Below are positions 32,810 through 44,200 of a stretch of DNA of 64,000 nt, piece after piece. Origin of the DNA: Dactylorhiza incarnata. Taxonomy: Eukaryota > Streptophyta > Magnoliopsida > Asparagales > Orchidaceae. Under the pieces are notes generated by a model. It did not search any database. It saw nothing but the letters and a program-made list of their open reading frames with translations, and was not told the DNA's origin. Position 1 is the stretch's first letter, and each line of letters begins with the position of its first letter. The position numbers and the translations under genes were made by a program. Location of the stretch: assembly GCA_033032865.1 (NCBI GenBank), contig JAWHQI010000064.1, forward strand, positions 8,618,001 to 8,682,000. Direction: 5' to 3'.

Positions 32810-33539
32810 TGTAACCGTCAACCAGTCTCTGAGTTCGGACCCACTGGGGGGCGTAGCCTGCGCCTACTCCTCCCTCACTGAATTTTTCTAACCAAGGATG
32901 GAAAACCTAGAATAGACCCAAGGCTGTAGCGAGGAGGTCCCGCCACACACCCGGAAGATCTTAGAGAGCTTCCCATCCCAAATCAATGCTCTGTCGGGCA
33001 CCTTGGAGGGCACTAGAAGCCAACTCCGAAGTTTGCCTGGAGGAGAGAGCTCAAGAAGATCTGATCTCCTCCAAGGCGCCCTTAAGGGTCTATTTATAGA
33101 TTTTCTAGGCTGGTCTGCAAATAACATGAATCCACCTTTTAATTTCACTAACTGCACCCCAAATTGGTCTGCTAACAGCCTAGCTCCATTGTTCCGAGGA
33201 GCTATTGATAGCCCATGAGGGGTATCTAGGTAATTTTACCTCTGGATCCTACTGGGCGAGTGACCCATGAGGGCACCATTCGCCAGGCTTCTCTCCCGCC
33301 ATCCACCCTCAGATCCGGGCAGGCGAGTGGTCCTTGAGAACTCCACTCGCCAGCCCTGGGCGAGTGGTCCGTGGAGGAACCACTCTCCTCTTCTGGGTCC
33401 ATTTTCATAGGCGAGTGCTATCTTGGCTTTTCGGGCGAATGCCTCTGTGGGCCCATGCAAATTCTTGTTGACCCCACCCATCTCTCCTTCTGGCCTCCTT
33501 GAGTCTGGGGGATCCATTCGGCGAATAAGGGGTTGTACA
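32810..33539 (-). repeat. 5' LTR of the Tat element (730 bp)
   Basis: On the minus strand it starts TGTACAACCCC (33,539) and ends GGTTACA (32,810), giving TGTA...TACA ends. It lies between gag and a foreign RT frame that ends abruptly at CINYRE. The U3 part (33,247-33,420) holds inverted GGCGAGTGG/CCACTCGCC motifs. The flanking 5 bp on the right are TTCGC; the partner is outside the window. Confidence 0.75.
33090..33099 (-). promoter_or_regulatory. TATA box of the Tat 5' LTR
   Basis: The complement reads CTATAAATAG, mid-LTR, about 280 bp before the LTR 3' end. This fits a U3/R boundary near 33,060. Confidence 0.6.
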
Positions 33540-34194
33540 TTCGCGATAGTTGATACATAGATGCAAGCTCCCATCCTTCTTATTTACAAAGAGGATCGGT
33601 GCACTCCAAGGAGATAAACTTGGGCGTGCATAGTCTTTCTCCATTAGCTCTTGCAACTGAACTTTCAGTTCTGCCATTTTCTTTGGTGTTATTTGGTACG
33701 GTGAGCGTGCAACAGGTTTGGCACCCGACAATAACTCAATAGAGAAGTCGATCTCTCGTTGAGGTGGAGATCCAGGGAGATCCTTAGGGAACACATATAA
33801 ATACTCCGATACGACAAGAACATCATTCAAATTGGTCTTTGGCTCCGAAGCCTCTAACAATATGAAAAACAACTCCACGCCTTTCTGAACCGCATTGACT
33901 ACTTGGAGAGCAGATATCAGCATCTTGCTCGATCCTCGTATACCAGAGCATGCAGTCTCGCGTTAAGTGTTTTTCCCAATGTGAGTTACTTCAGATTGAA
34001 ATAGATGCATGCACGCTGCTTCGAGGGCCAGTCCATGCCAAAGATGACATCGAATTCAGATATCGACAGCATCGACGTTTCCAAGTCAAAATCATGACTT
34101 CCTATCCACACCTTAACATAACAACTCCTATCCGCAGTCATCTTGCTGTTGGAGTTTCTGAGATGATCTCAAAGAAATCAACAGTTAGTCTTGC
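33540..34194 (-). pseudogene. chromovirus protease C-terminal part and N-terminal RT, cut by the Tat element
   Basis: RT N-terminal text covers 33,540-33,850: LPGSPPQREIDFSIELL, SPYQITPKKMAELK, LQELMEKDYARPSLSPWSAP and DGSLHLCINYRE, where the element sequence ends. Upstream, 33,926-34,194 reads ARLTVDFFEIISETPTAR, the first part of the aspartic protease tail, with several stops before the RT frame. All catalytic RT residues are missing from this window. Not functional. Confidence 0.75.
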
Positions 34195-35233
34195 TGCCAA
34201 CGCAATATGAGCCTATAGGGTCGCACATAAAAGCGTTTGGAGAAGTTGGAGAAAGGATTGTGTTGGCCTTACTCATATTGGATATGAGTGGAGGACCAAT
34301 CCTGTGACTGCTTGGCATTAAATTAAGAATGTCTCAACGGGAAATCGTTTAAAGGGTTTAAACGAATGGATTTATGCTAGACAAATTCGGGTAAAGGGTT
34401 TAACCGAACTGTGTCGAATTCGGCTAAAAGGTTTAACCGAATTATGTTGATTCGACTAATAGAATTCGGCTATATCGATTCGGCTAATGTAATTAACCGA
34501 ATTCGACTAAAGGGTTTCGCCGAAATATATCAGTTCGACGAAATGGTTTCGACGAAATGATATAACCGAATTTATATAGTCGAATCGGCTATAGCATATA
34601 GACGAATTCGTCGAAATGGTTTCTCCGAATTCGGTTATAGTGATTAGTCAAATTCAGTTATAGTGATTAGTCGAATTCGGCGAATGTAAATCTGGACAGA
34701 AATGTTCTGGTCTGCGGATAGCCTGATTTATGCGTTTTAGTATAAAAGGGATTGCAATTCTAGGTTTACGTAGGACTTAATCTGTTCGCGATTTTGACGT
34801 GAACGGCCGACCGGAACAGTTCCGCGCGAGGGTCTCGTTCTTCCCGTCCACCGATCGCCTTCCGCCGCCGCTAGTCATCGTCGCGGTCGTCGCCTCCCCT
34901 GGATTGGATCTAGCAGTCCGTGGGGACGTTGAGAGCTTCCTTCTTCGACCTAGTTCTTGTACAACAAGAAGCTAGGGTTCTCCATCGTTCGTGTGGATCG
35001 CTGTAGAGGAGCCGATACATTTCGGTTTTTGGAACTCAGATTTCGGATTTCTCTTTGGAGCACCTTGGTTGAGTGTTGACTCAATCCCGCAAAGGTACTT
35101 TGTATTTCGATTTGCTTATTCTCTTGAATCATGAAAACCACAAGATCCGTTAGCTTCTTTTGGGTTGTTCTTGTTATTTCCGCTGCGCATATGTGATATG
35201 TCATCTCGTTCGAGGGGTATAGAAAACCCAACA
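34195..35233 (-). mobile_element. solo LTR (1,039 bp) with perfect 5-bp duplication
   Basis: Starts TGCCAACGC and ends CCCAACA, flanked by CTTGC at 34,190-34,194 and 35,234-35,238. Removing it and one CTTGC rejoins the protease frame as MGARLTVDFFEI. It carries a dense run of ATTCGGCTA, TTAACCGAAT and TTCGACGAA dyads (34,350-34,690). The minus-strand start TGTTGGGTTTTC resembles copia LTRs, but no internal sequence remains to prove the superfamily. Produced by recombination between two LTRs. Confidence 0.82.
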
Positions 35234-35238
35234 CTTGC

Positions 35239-36560
35239 ACCCATTTGGTTGCACTACATCTAATCTATCTCTTGATGTGAAAGAAGACACTCTGATACGC
35301 AGTACGAACTCCTCATACATAAATGAGCGAGATGCTCCAGTGTCAAAGAGAGCTCCCGTCGGATAGTTAGGTATTAGGACGAAGCCTAATTACACACAAA
35401 TTAAACAAACAATCGTACACAAGGTTGACAGTACAATAAACAATGCATGCTAATAACTAACTGTCACAACATCGCTCTGACGGATGACTTCTTGATCTGC
35501 AAGAGAGAATATTCTCGGTTGAGTTGGAGTATACTAGGATAAAAATAAGTTTGTTGCTTTCTCTTTCTCCGCATAAGTAGTACCCGTCTTTTTTCGCCTT
35601 CGGAAGACCACTTCGACAATCTCGAGCAAAGTGTCCCACCTTGCCGCAAGTGTAGCAAGTGAGTAGACCTCGCCCAGTCACTCCCGACATAGCAGAGGGA
35701 GTTGGCTCCAAAAATTTAGACATCTTCTCGAACCTACGGTACCCAGATTTTGCAGAGCTCGGCTCCTTGAAATCTAGTTTCTTTGCAGATAAATCATTCT
35801 TGATTTGGATCCTTTTCATATCCAACTCCAGAGATCTGGCAGTATTCACAAGGTGAGAAAACCCAATGTCATCTGGTCTGCTAAGAGCAGCCTCAGGTCA
35901 TCTTGCAGACCTTCATAGAACTTATTCATTTTCTTCTCCTCGTCTTCCAGCATCTCTCCAGCATAGCAGTTAAGCCTAGTAAACTCATGAAATTAATCGT
36001 CTACCGAACGATCACCTTGAGTCAAATTCGGGAATTAGTTTAGCAACGCAATACGTTGGGCAAAAGGGACGTATCTCTGCAGGAAAATCTCAGTGAATTC
36101 TCTCCACGAGATATCTGTAACGTCCTTTCCTGCAAACCTATGCAATTCAACCTCTTCCCACCAAAGCCTTGCTTCCCCGTTTATAAGGAAAGTTGCTAAA
36201 GTAACTTTCTTCACTTCTTCCGTCTTCGTAGCTGTCAGGGTTCTCTTCATCCTAGAGAGCCAATATTCAGCTTTAGTTTGGGATTCTGTTCCCGAGAATG
36301 TGGAGGATGGAAGCCTAGAAAGAGCTTCAACTATTAGTCCGTCGCGCATTTCGCCGCTACCGGCTCTTCAGACTCTCATCATACAACAACCGACTCAATT
36401 ATACCAACCGGATCTGGGGCCACCCCAAGGATAAGAGGATATAAATGCCCTCCTGGTTGTGCATTGAACATAGAAAACATGGCTTCAACAATCAACCTTA
36501 TCGTTTCAGCAGAAAGAGGGGATGTAGGCATCTCAGCAGATGCACTACTCTCAGTAGAGT
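35239..36560 (-). pseudogene. chromovirus gag and start of protease
   Basis: The gag core covers 36,035-36,349: AEYWLSRMKRTL, LINGEARLWWEEVE and WREFTEIFLQRYVP, the Retrotrans_gag domain. The preceding N-terminal text (MPTSPLSAETIRLIVEAMF, MFNAQPGGH) is readable to about 36,550 with two stops near 36,375. After a frame change at about 35,850-36,035 comes NTARSLELDMKRIQ and the knuckle CYTCGKVGHFARDC (about 35,605-35,660). Downstream, 35,239-35,456 should be the start of protease but has no clean frame. Confidence 0.72.
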
Positions 36561-36817
36561 GACAGGGTTGGGACTGCCCGCACCACTTCTAGTCACCTAT
36601 AATCGTGTCGAACACAATTTAGTGAATAAAATCATCACAAAATAGCAAACAAGGAACACTCAGGTTCCATAATTAACATGTTTGGCGCGTTGTAGTTTCA
36701 TTCCTAAGTGGACATTCATTGGTTGTTTAGACGTTTTAAGGTGATGCACAACACGTGCTCTCCATCATGTGCAAGAATTCGACCGTGAATTCGGAAGACA
36801 ACAGACCGACCCGTAAG

Positions 36818-36828
36818 CTGATACCAAA
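36818..36828 (-). other. primer-binding site of the chromovirus (initiator Met tRNA type)
   Basis: The complement reads TTTGGTATCAGC directly inside the LTR. TGGTATCAG matches the start of the initiator Met tRNA complement. Confidence 0.75.
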
Positions 36829-36830
36829 TT

Positions 36831-38935
36831 TGTAACACCTTGAATGTAACAAATAATATAACAGTAGGTCCACCCAAGACCCCACGTCATATCGAGCGCA
36901 CAAGCAAAGAGTTACTTAATAAAAATCAGCAAACATAAAACCACACACAACAGAGTACGAAACCAACGAAAGCAATATATTTCATTCACTAGAATATCCA
37001 CATTATAACTATAAGAATGTACTCACAACAAAAGTCTTGGCCTTAAGGCCTTACATACTTTTCATCAAAAATGTGTAGTAATCTACATAGTTTACATACT
37101 TCGGCACGCAGTCTGACAATACATGAAAACAACAAAATCTTTCGGCCTTCGAGGGTCATGTCAGCTTTGGGCTCCTTGCCCACTATTTCCTACTTGGCTC
37201 GCCGGTACCTAAATAATCCACAAACAAGAGATAAACGAGGGTCAGCTTTAGGCTGACTAAAACGGTGTAACGCCACACCCCCGGTGATCTAGCTGACTGC
37301 GGGGCGGCGGTACCGCTATCTTGCAAGCAAGCCATACAAGTAGTTCATATATATATATAGCAAGACAACTACACTAAGCAGAGTGAAGTTCCCAGCACAA
37401 TCAATTTGTCTAGGTTAAACATCAAAGTAATTGAACCTAGATATGCATGTGATGTTGATCGGTTTACCCGAAGGTTCCTTCAAACGCCTAAGCATGAGGC
37501 TAACAAACATCAATCACAAACGTTTGTACGCACGACCACATTTTTTCATGCTCTCAAGGCATGTTTAGGTAAACTCTCGCATGAGCAGTTCCACCAATCC
37601 AAGTCACCAGCTCGAATCTCATTTGAACATTTTACTAGTCAAGCGCGTCAGCATTTAGTCTTTCCCATGCTAACATCGAAGCTTTTCTCAAGCCCTCGAG
37701 CTAAACAACACGGTGCGAGTTCCGTTCAACTATTAGTCGTTGTTCAAATCATCATGCCTAGACAAACACGATGCGGGAACAGCTTTACCTCATCCAGTTC
37801 TCATTTCATCAAAACACGTACACACCCAATCCTCTTGAGAAGACATAGGCTTCACGATCATAACCATCGTAGTGCAGCACTCCACTACAGAATATGTGGA
37901 GAAGGTTTGCATTCTACAACAACAACACCGGGGTTTTCATTAAGTGCATCAAGAGCTTCCTTAGTTCAGTCTCTCGCAACGCAATCACGCATTTCTCATA
38001 GTCTTCTCCGGCACGCAAATCAAGTATCAACAATCCGAACCAACGGTCGCAGATGGGCTTCACACAGCATGCCTAAATCCGCAAATAATCGAATCTCTAT
38101 GTGCAATAAATGTCCGGGATGGACACAATCGACCCGGTGGAGGTCACACACTTCGCTAATTAGCAAAGGAGACTCTTCCATGCAAATATATCAACATAAA
38201 ATAGGACAAACACGCCCTAAGACCGGAGAGAAGGATCGTTATCCTTGACGATCGCTTTGGCGTCATGAAGAAGAAATCCAATCGGATGGAAAGAACCGCA
38301 CCAGACTGCTTTTTGTGAATCTGAAATCAGCTTGCAAAACGGAGCTTCGGAGCTCCAACAATAGCAGAACTAGCTCTCCTTCTTCTTCTTTTTCTCTTCC
38401 ACTCCAAGTCTAAACAAAAGCTCTCAAATGATAAGATAAGGAGGAAGACTAGTTTCAGTCCTTTTAGTATTAAAGGACAGATTGATCACGAACGTTTGAT
38501 CACTTTTCATAAAGGAACGGGCGGCCACGATGCATATTTTACGAATCTATTTTCGTGAGCTACCGCCCGGCAGTAGCACTACTGCGTCGCGTTAACCCCA
38601 TAGGCGGGGGATTTGATCTTATCCAGAACAGCTAGTGTCGTCGAGAAGACCTACCGCCAGCGGTAGTACAACCGCTCGGTGTTAGCATCTGGATGACACG
38701 ATCTGTCTAGACGATACAGCTCGTCTAGACGATATAGAGATACCGCCAGCGGTAACACCTACTGCTCGGCGTTAGCGTCTGGACGACATGATTTGTCTAG
38801 ACGACACGATCCGTCTAGACGACACAGCTCGTCTAGATGATATACCTAATGCCGGCGGTAGCACCGACCGCTCGCGTTAGTGATCTGCTATAGAATTCCT
38901 TGTTTTCTTAGGATTGGGAAAACTTGGGTGCTACA
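36831..38935 (-). repeat. 5' LTR of the chromovirus (2,105 bp)
   Basis: On the minus strand it begins TGTAGCACC (38,935) and ends GGTGTTACA (36,831), terminal inverted repeats matching 8 of 9. The U3 edge (38,560-38,890) is packed with ACCGC...GCGGT and TCGTCTAGACGA dyads. A long plus-strand reading frame at 37,406-38,248 inside it has no recognisable domain and is most likely chance. Confidence 0.8.
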
Positions 38936-39328
38936 ATTAGTATAACATATGACCCTCCTAGTGCTATTTTTCTCGTAACATATTACTTTTAATGAGCCGA
39001 CTTCAAGCCTAGACGAGTTCGGCTAGAAGTCAACTCAAAATATAAACCGGACCTGATCTGATTTTAATGGGCCGGCTCAAAAAGTGGCTAGAAAGTCGAA
39101 ACAAATGATACAAATTATTTTAATGGCAATTACAAATAAACATTATTTAAGGCTCTTCATACTACCATAGATCAACAAGTCTGTTGAATGGAACACAATT
39201 CAAGCTCTTAAATTTGCACCGAGCATGATTTAAATTATGATGCCCCATTTGCCATCACACATTTAAAAATAATTTTGGGATATAACAAATTTAGGGCCTA
39301 CGTAAGAGTTCATATATAAAAAATCAAG
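38936..39328. other. AT-rich intergenic sequence
   Basis: No ORF, repeat unit or terminus recognised. The first five bases, ATTAG, would be the right target duplication of the chromovirus; the left copy is off the window. Confidence 0.5.
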
Positions 39329-40411
39329 TGTTGCGGTCTGCTAGAGGCTCCTTGAATCGGTCAGAGAATCGATCGTCTTAGCCCGGGAGCGGACGAGCGC
39401 GCAAACAGTCACATAAACGAGACGGTTGACAAGAGATCTTTTTTTTTTATCGTGGAAAACCCCGGAAAGAGGTGAAAAACCACGAGGTCGGTTCGGTGCC
39501 GACCTAAATACACTATCAGCTGCTTCCTTACAGGGCTTCGCGGAGAAGGCGAGGGCGACAGGCCGCACCTCGTTACAGTGAGGGGAGAGAGAAAGAGACA
39601 CTCGGAGGGTGACGGACCACCGCTCACTAAGCTAAGTATTTTCTTCGGCCGTAGTGGAGAGCACCACGTTCTGGAGTCTGGATGGTCTTTTGCTCACCAT
39701 GGGAGTCTGGGGTTTAGTGTTCTGAGCGCTCGAGCGTCTTTACCATTCACTTGGCGGGGCCCGGAGTCTAACGTCTCCTTGGTGGCGGCGACCACGGGGC
39801 GATCCTGCACGCAGGAAAACTTGAAGGAAATGTGAGAGCTCTAAGCGATCCTCGAAGTTCTTGAAGGGTCATCAAGGGCGGCTTCGAAGATGAGGAAGAT
39901 CTCCAAAGGAGTCTCTCTCTCTCTTTTTCACTTAGGAGGGAAGGAGGGAGAGGGAGAGAATAGAATCCCTTAAGAAGAGGAACCTGTGGTCTATTTATAG
40001 GACGGCGGTTACTGTGAATAACTATTGACCGTAACCACCAAAAATACTAAACGCAGATCGGTTTCATAGGAAATATGGCGCGTATTAATTTAATATTCCT
40101 CTATGCGCAAACTAAAGTGACTTCGGATATCCGCACCCGTCCACTACGGGTGGTTACGTCGGCGGTTACGCGGGTGGTTGCTAATCGTACGGTAGAGAGA
40201 TCACGTGGAGGATCGGATGGCGACGGTTGAGGGCCTGACCGGCGACGAGGGAACCGCCCGCTGAGGGGGGGTGGGGACCACCCGGCGAGGAGAGGCGGGA
40301 GGCCTCCCCCGACGAGGGCGTCGACATTGATAGGGCACCCGAATGGCCGCCCGACCTGGGGAGAGACGGAGGCCTCCCCCGACGGGGGCGGCGGACGAGA
40401 TCGGGCGGCCA
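39329..40411 (-). mobile_element. putative truncated LTR with TATA box
   Basis: The left end TGTTGCGG could be an LTR 3' terminus (complement CCGCAACA). A complementary-strand TATA box CTATAAATAG is at 39,991-40,000, with a GA-rich leader after it (39,900-39,960). A GC-rich upstream block holds repeated GGCCTCCCCCGACG (40,300-40,395). At about 40,412 it fuses directly with the Copia-B1 3' gene. No target duplication and no outer U3 end are visible, so this is a fragment of unknown superfamily. Confidence 0.4.
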
Positions 40412-40898
40412 TGGGCAGAAGTTGGTGCCTTGTAATGTTGTCATGGGCATAAGTTTTCCCTAGCAAAACCTTGCCAACTACATCAGCCAAAAATTTATAT
40501 TCCACAGATAAATTTTTCTTTAAAAGGTGGTTAGGGTTTCCACCAGAATAACCCATCTTAACCAAAGCAGCATTAAATTAATGAGATGTGATTTCCAAAT
40601 CATCATCACCATTCACTAAATCAAAAACCTCTGATAATGTTACTGGGGTTAGAATAACCTGATTTCCTGATATTGTTCCTGATATGGTATCATTCTCTGG
40701 CTTGACTGTATAAGCCCATTCCTTGATTTCTGTGACTGGTAGTTTGATTCTGGTTGTCATGATCTTCTTTAGTTGTTGTTCTTCAAACAGATGAAGAATA
40801 TCCTGGAAAACTTGGTCATAATGTTCGAATGATTTGAAATCAATGTCCAAACCAGCGTCAAACTTCATCGAGGAAAGCACTTCTTGCGAAATCGCCAT
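40412..40898 (-). pseudogene. Copia-B1 extra 3' gene, N-terminal fragment
   Basis: ATG 40,898 opens MAISQEVLSSMKFDAG and continues DTISGTISGNQVILTP to a stop at 40,578 (TAA replacing the DEF of B2), then reads on as NAALVKMGYSGGNPNHLL to the fusion at about 40,412. Same protein as 49,461-50,805. The 5' half keeps EEQQLKKI where B2 has a stop. Confidence 0.7.
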
Positions 40899-40993
40899 TT
40901 TTACCTGCAAAATATAGAGCGATCAAGTGCAAAGGGAACTGGAGGGAAAGAGCAAGTTTTGTAGGCGCAAAGATGAAATAAGAAAAAAGTTTT

Positions 40994-41003
40994 GATTATA
41001 TAG
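40994..41003 (-). promoter_or_regulatory. TATA box upstream of the Copia-B1 extra gene
   Basis: The complement reads CTATATAATC, about 97-105 bp before ATG 40,898. It is identical at the corresponding place in B2 (50,901-50,910). It lies just downstream of the dyad cluster 41,063-41,230. Confidence 0.5.
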
Positions 41004-41062
41004 AGATTGGAGAAGGGCGCACACTTTCGTAGAACAGGGTTCGGCTAAACCTAATAGAATCA

Positions 41063-41230
41063 GAAGTCGAAAAGACTTAGGGCTTTGTCTGACTGCGTTC
41101 GACAGAAAATTAATTTTCGTCGATCTCCGTTCGACGATCGCACTTGTCTTTGTCGATCCTGACTTATTAAGTATCGTCAATCTCAGTTCGACGAACGATA
41201 GCATTTAGTCGTTCTCCGTTCGACGAAGTG
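41063..41230. repeat. TTCGACGA dyad cluster before the extra gene, Copia-B1
   Basis: Contains TTCGTCGATCTCCGTTCGACG, TTTGTCGATCC, GTTCGACGAACG and GTTCGACGAAG in about 170 bp. Several are arranged as facing pairs (TCGTCGAT...TTCGACGA) that could form hairpins. The cluster matches 50,971-51,137. Confidence 0.75.
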
Positions 41231-41255
41231 AGGGGATAAATAGAAAATTTTATTT

Positions 41256-44200
41256 TTATCATATTGAATCTCCATCTATCATTCCTAGCTGATTTATAAA
41301 GAAAATATGTTTCTTTTCATCCAAGGGTTTGGTGAAAATATCAGCTCTTTGCAAATCAGTAGATATGAATTATAGGCAAATTTTATTTTTCTCCACATTA
41401 TCTCTGATAAAGTAGCGCCTAATTCCTATGTGTTTAGTCCTACTATGGAGAACTGGATTTTGTGCTATAGATATTGCACTAGTATTGTCACAAAATATAA
41501 TTGAATTATTTAAGTTGACACCATAGTCTAGGAGCTGATTTTGTATCCACAATATCTGTGAGCAGCAACTGCCTGCAGCTATGTATTCAGCTTCAGCTGT
41601 TAATGTGGACACAGATGTTTGTTTCTTACAAAACCAAGACACAAGCCTATCACCAAGAAACTGGTAAGTTCCTGATGTGCTTTTCCTGTCTATTCTGCAT
41701 CCAGCATAATCTGAATCTGAGAATCCAGTTAATTCAAATTCAGATGCTGTTGGATACCAGAGTCCTAGATTAGGACAACCCTTTATGTATCTCAAAATCT
41801 TTTTAATAAAATTAGGTGAGATTCTTTGGGGTTAACTTGAAACCTAGCACAAATACAAGTAGCAAACATTATATCAGACCTACCTGCTGTTAAATAAAGT
41901 AATAAGCCAACAATTGATCTATATACTTTCCGATCAACAGGTTTCCCTGATTCATCAATATCAACAACAGCATTAGAGGGCATGGGTGTTTTCATGGTGG
42001 AAGAATCAAACATACCAAATCTTTTCACTAATTCCTTAGCATACTTAGATTGGCATATGAAGATTCCATTTGGAGTTTGCTTCACTTGAATGCCAAGAAA
42101 GTATGATAGTTCACCCATACTACTCATTTCAAATTTAGAATGCATTAGATTAGAGAATCTTTTGCATAAGTTTGAATCAGTAGAGCCAAAAATGATGCCA
42201 TCTACATATATTTGAACTAGTAATGTTTGATTTTTATGTATCCTAAAAAATAGGGTTTTATCAACTATGCCTCTACAGAACTTGTTTTCCAAAAGAAAAT
42301 TAGCTAAGGTCTCATACCATGCTCTGGGAGCTTGTTTGAGACCATAGAGAGTTGTATTAAGCTTAAATACATATGAGGAGTGAGTTGGAGAGATGAAATC
42401 TGGTGGTTGTTCCACATAGACTTCTTCTTTAATGTCTCCATTGAGAAATACACTCTTTACATCCATTTGATATACCTTGAATTTCTTGAATACAGCAAAG
42501 GCCAGAAAGATCCTTATAGCTTCAAGTCTTGCAACAGGAGCAAAGGTCTGATCATAATCTATGCCTTCTTTCTGTGAATATCGTTGAGCTACCAATCTTG
42601 CTTTATTTCTGACTATGTTGCCTTGATCATCAAGCTTGTTCCTAAAGACCCATTTGGTGCCAATAACTGGATGGACTTTTGGTCTTGGAACCAAATCCTA
42701 AACCTTGTTCCTTTCAAATTGGTTGAGCTCCTCTTGCATTGCAAGAATCCAGTTTGGATCTTGTTCTGCATCTTTTATGGTTTGAGGTTCAACTTGTGAT
42801 AGGAAACAAGTATGCATCTGATTTTGATGTAGTTGATGCCTTGTTTGAACACCTGCTGAAATATCACCAATCACTTGTGATATTGGATGATATCTAACTG
42901 TGATGTGGTCAACAGTTGGAGTTGGTTCAACAATGATATCCACTTGGGGAATTTGTTCAGCTGTCACTTGATTTGAGCTATCAGCAAGATCTGGATGATC
43001 TTCTTCTTCACTGTCTTCAAGATTTTGTGTTGATGGAAGTAAAGATTCTTCTTTCTGTAGATCTAGTCCATTGAGCTCTTCACATAGAGCTAGTACCTGC
43101 AAAATATTCTTGGTAGAGGTGGTGTTCCTCTCCTCAATTAACATGTTAGTTTCATCAAAGGATACATGCATGGACTCTTCTATCTTAAGAGTGGATTTGT
43201 TGTAAACTCTATATGCCTTACTAGAAAGAGAATATCCAAGGAAAATGCCTTCAGCAACTTTTGCTTCAAACTTCCTGAGATATTTCTTGTCATTGTTATG
43301 CACATAGCATTTACATCTAAATATCTTAAAATAGTTAACCTTAGGCCTTTTATTCTTAAGTAATTCATAGGGAGTCTTGCCCTTAAGCTTATGTATAAGG
43401 CTTCTGTTCAACACATAATTAGCTGTGCTCACTGCCTCTGCCCAAAAAGAGAGTGGCAAGTTTGCATCAGCAAGTAATGTAGTTGCTGATTCAATAAGGG
43501 TTATATTTTTCCTTTCTGCTACCCCATTTTGTTGAGGAGTTCTAGGAGCAGAGAAACATTGCCTGATCCCTTCTTTTCCACAAAATTCTCTCATCAGAAG
43601 AGACTCAAACTCAGTGACATGATCACTTCTGATCAATGCAACTACAGTAGAGTACACAATCTTAATGGACCTGAGAAAGTCTGTCAGAACACTGAAGGTG
43701 TCAGACTTGTTCCTAAGAAAGAACACCCAAGTGAATCTTGAGAAGTCATCTACAATCACTAAAGAGTAATGCTAACCTCCTAAGCTTTGTATAGCAGTAG
43801 GTCCAAAAAGGTCCAAGTGTAGTAAATACAAAATCCTAGGGAATCACTCTTGGATAAAGACTTAAAAATACTTCTAGTTTGCTTACCTAATTGACAAGCC
43901 CTACAAAGTCCTTCCTTCTTGTATGAACCAGATGGGAGTCCTCTAACAAGATTGTCCTTAGAAAGCTTAGATATAATTCTAAGGTTAATATGTCCAAGCC
44001 TTTTATGCCATAATTCATTAATTTTGCTTATAGAATTAAATAAGCAAATATCAGAATTGGCAGAGTCAAAATTGACTAAGTAAATATTTCCATGTCTAAT
44101 ACCAGATAATACATTAATATTTTTATTATTGGTAATAAGACATAAGGAATGATTGAAAGTTACCTAATAACCTTCATCACATAACTGGCTTATGCTGATG

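Larger units (their letters stand above)
1..33539 (-). mobile_element. Tat-lineage Ty3/gypsy LTR retrotransposon with nested insertions; 3' LTR lies left of the window
   Basis: Minus-strand gag, protease, RT, RNase H, a second RNase H of the archaeal type and integrase, in that order, identify the Tat group (the aRNH domain is diagnostic). Downstream of the integrase stop come about 60 bp, then an 89-bp tandem array. Beyond it lies a gene in antisense orientation. Tandem repeats in the 3' UTR and antisense extra ORFs are established traits of Tat elements. The 5' LTR (32,810-33,539) abuts coding sequence of another gypsy element, so this element inserted into that one. I see no copy of this LTR at the left end, so the 3' LTR lies outside. 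Without the nested inserts the visible part is about 12.4 kb, a normal Tat size. Several nonsense codons make it non-autonomous. Confidence 0.82.
33540..38935 (-). mobile_element. chromovirus-type Ty3/gypsy element, 5' part, split by two insertions
   Basis: Minus-strand order: 2.1 kb LTR, initiator-Met primer site, gag with one CCHC knuckle, protease, start of RT. The RT text (VFPKDLPGSPP, REIDFSIELL, SPWSAPILFVNKKDGSL) is of the Del/Tekay chromovirus kind. It stops where the Tat LTR enters. The remainder should lie beyond the left edge of the window. The protease holds the solo LTR 34,195-35,233. Confidence 0.8.

Noticed and set aside
37406..38248. 280-codon plus-strand reading frame inside the chromovirus LTR
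   Set aside because: It lies wholly within an LTR, antisense to the element, is rich in Ser, His and Arg without domain-like pattern, and has no promoter. Chance is the simplest explanation.
40101..40565. 154-codon minus-strand frame
   Set aside because: It is a chimera: its start is the Copia-B1 3' gene (residues MGYSGGNPNHLL) and the rest is GC-rich LTR sequence after the fusion at about 40,412.
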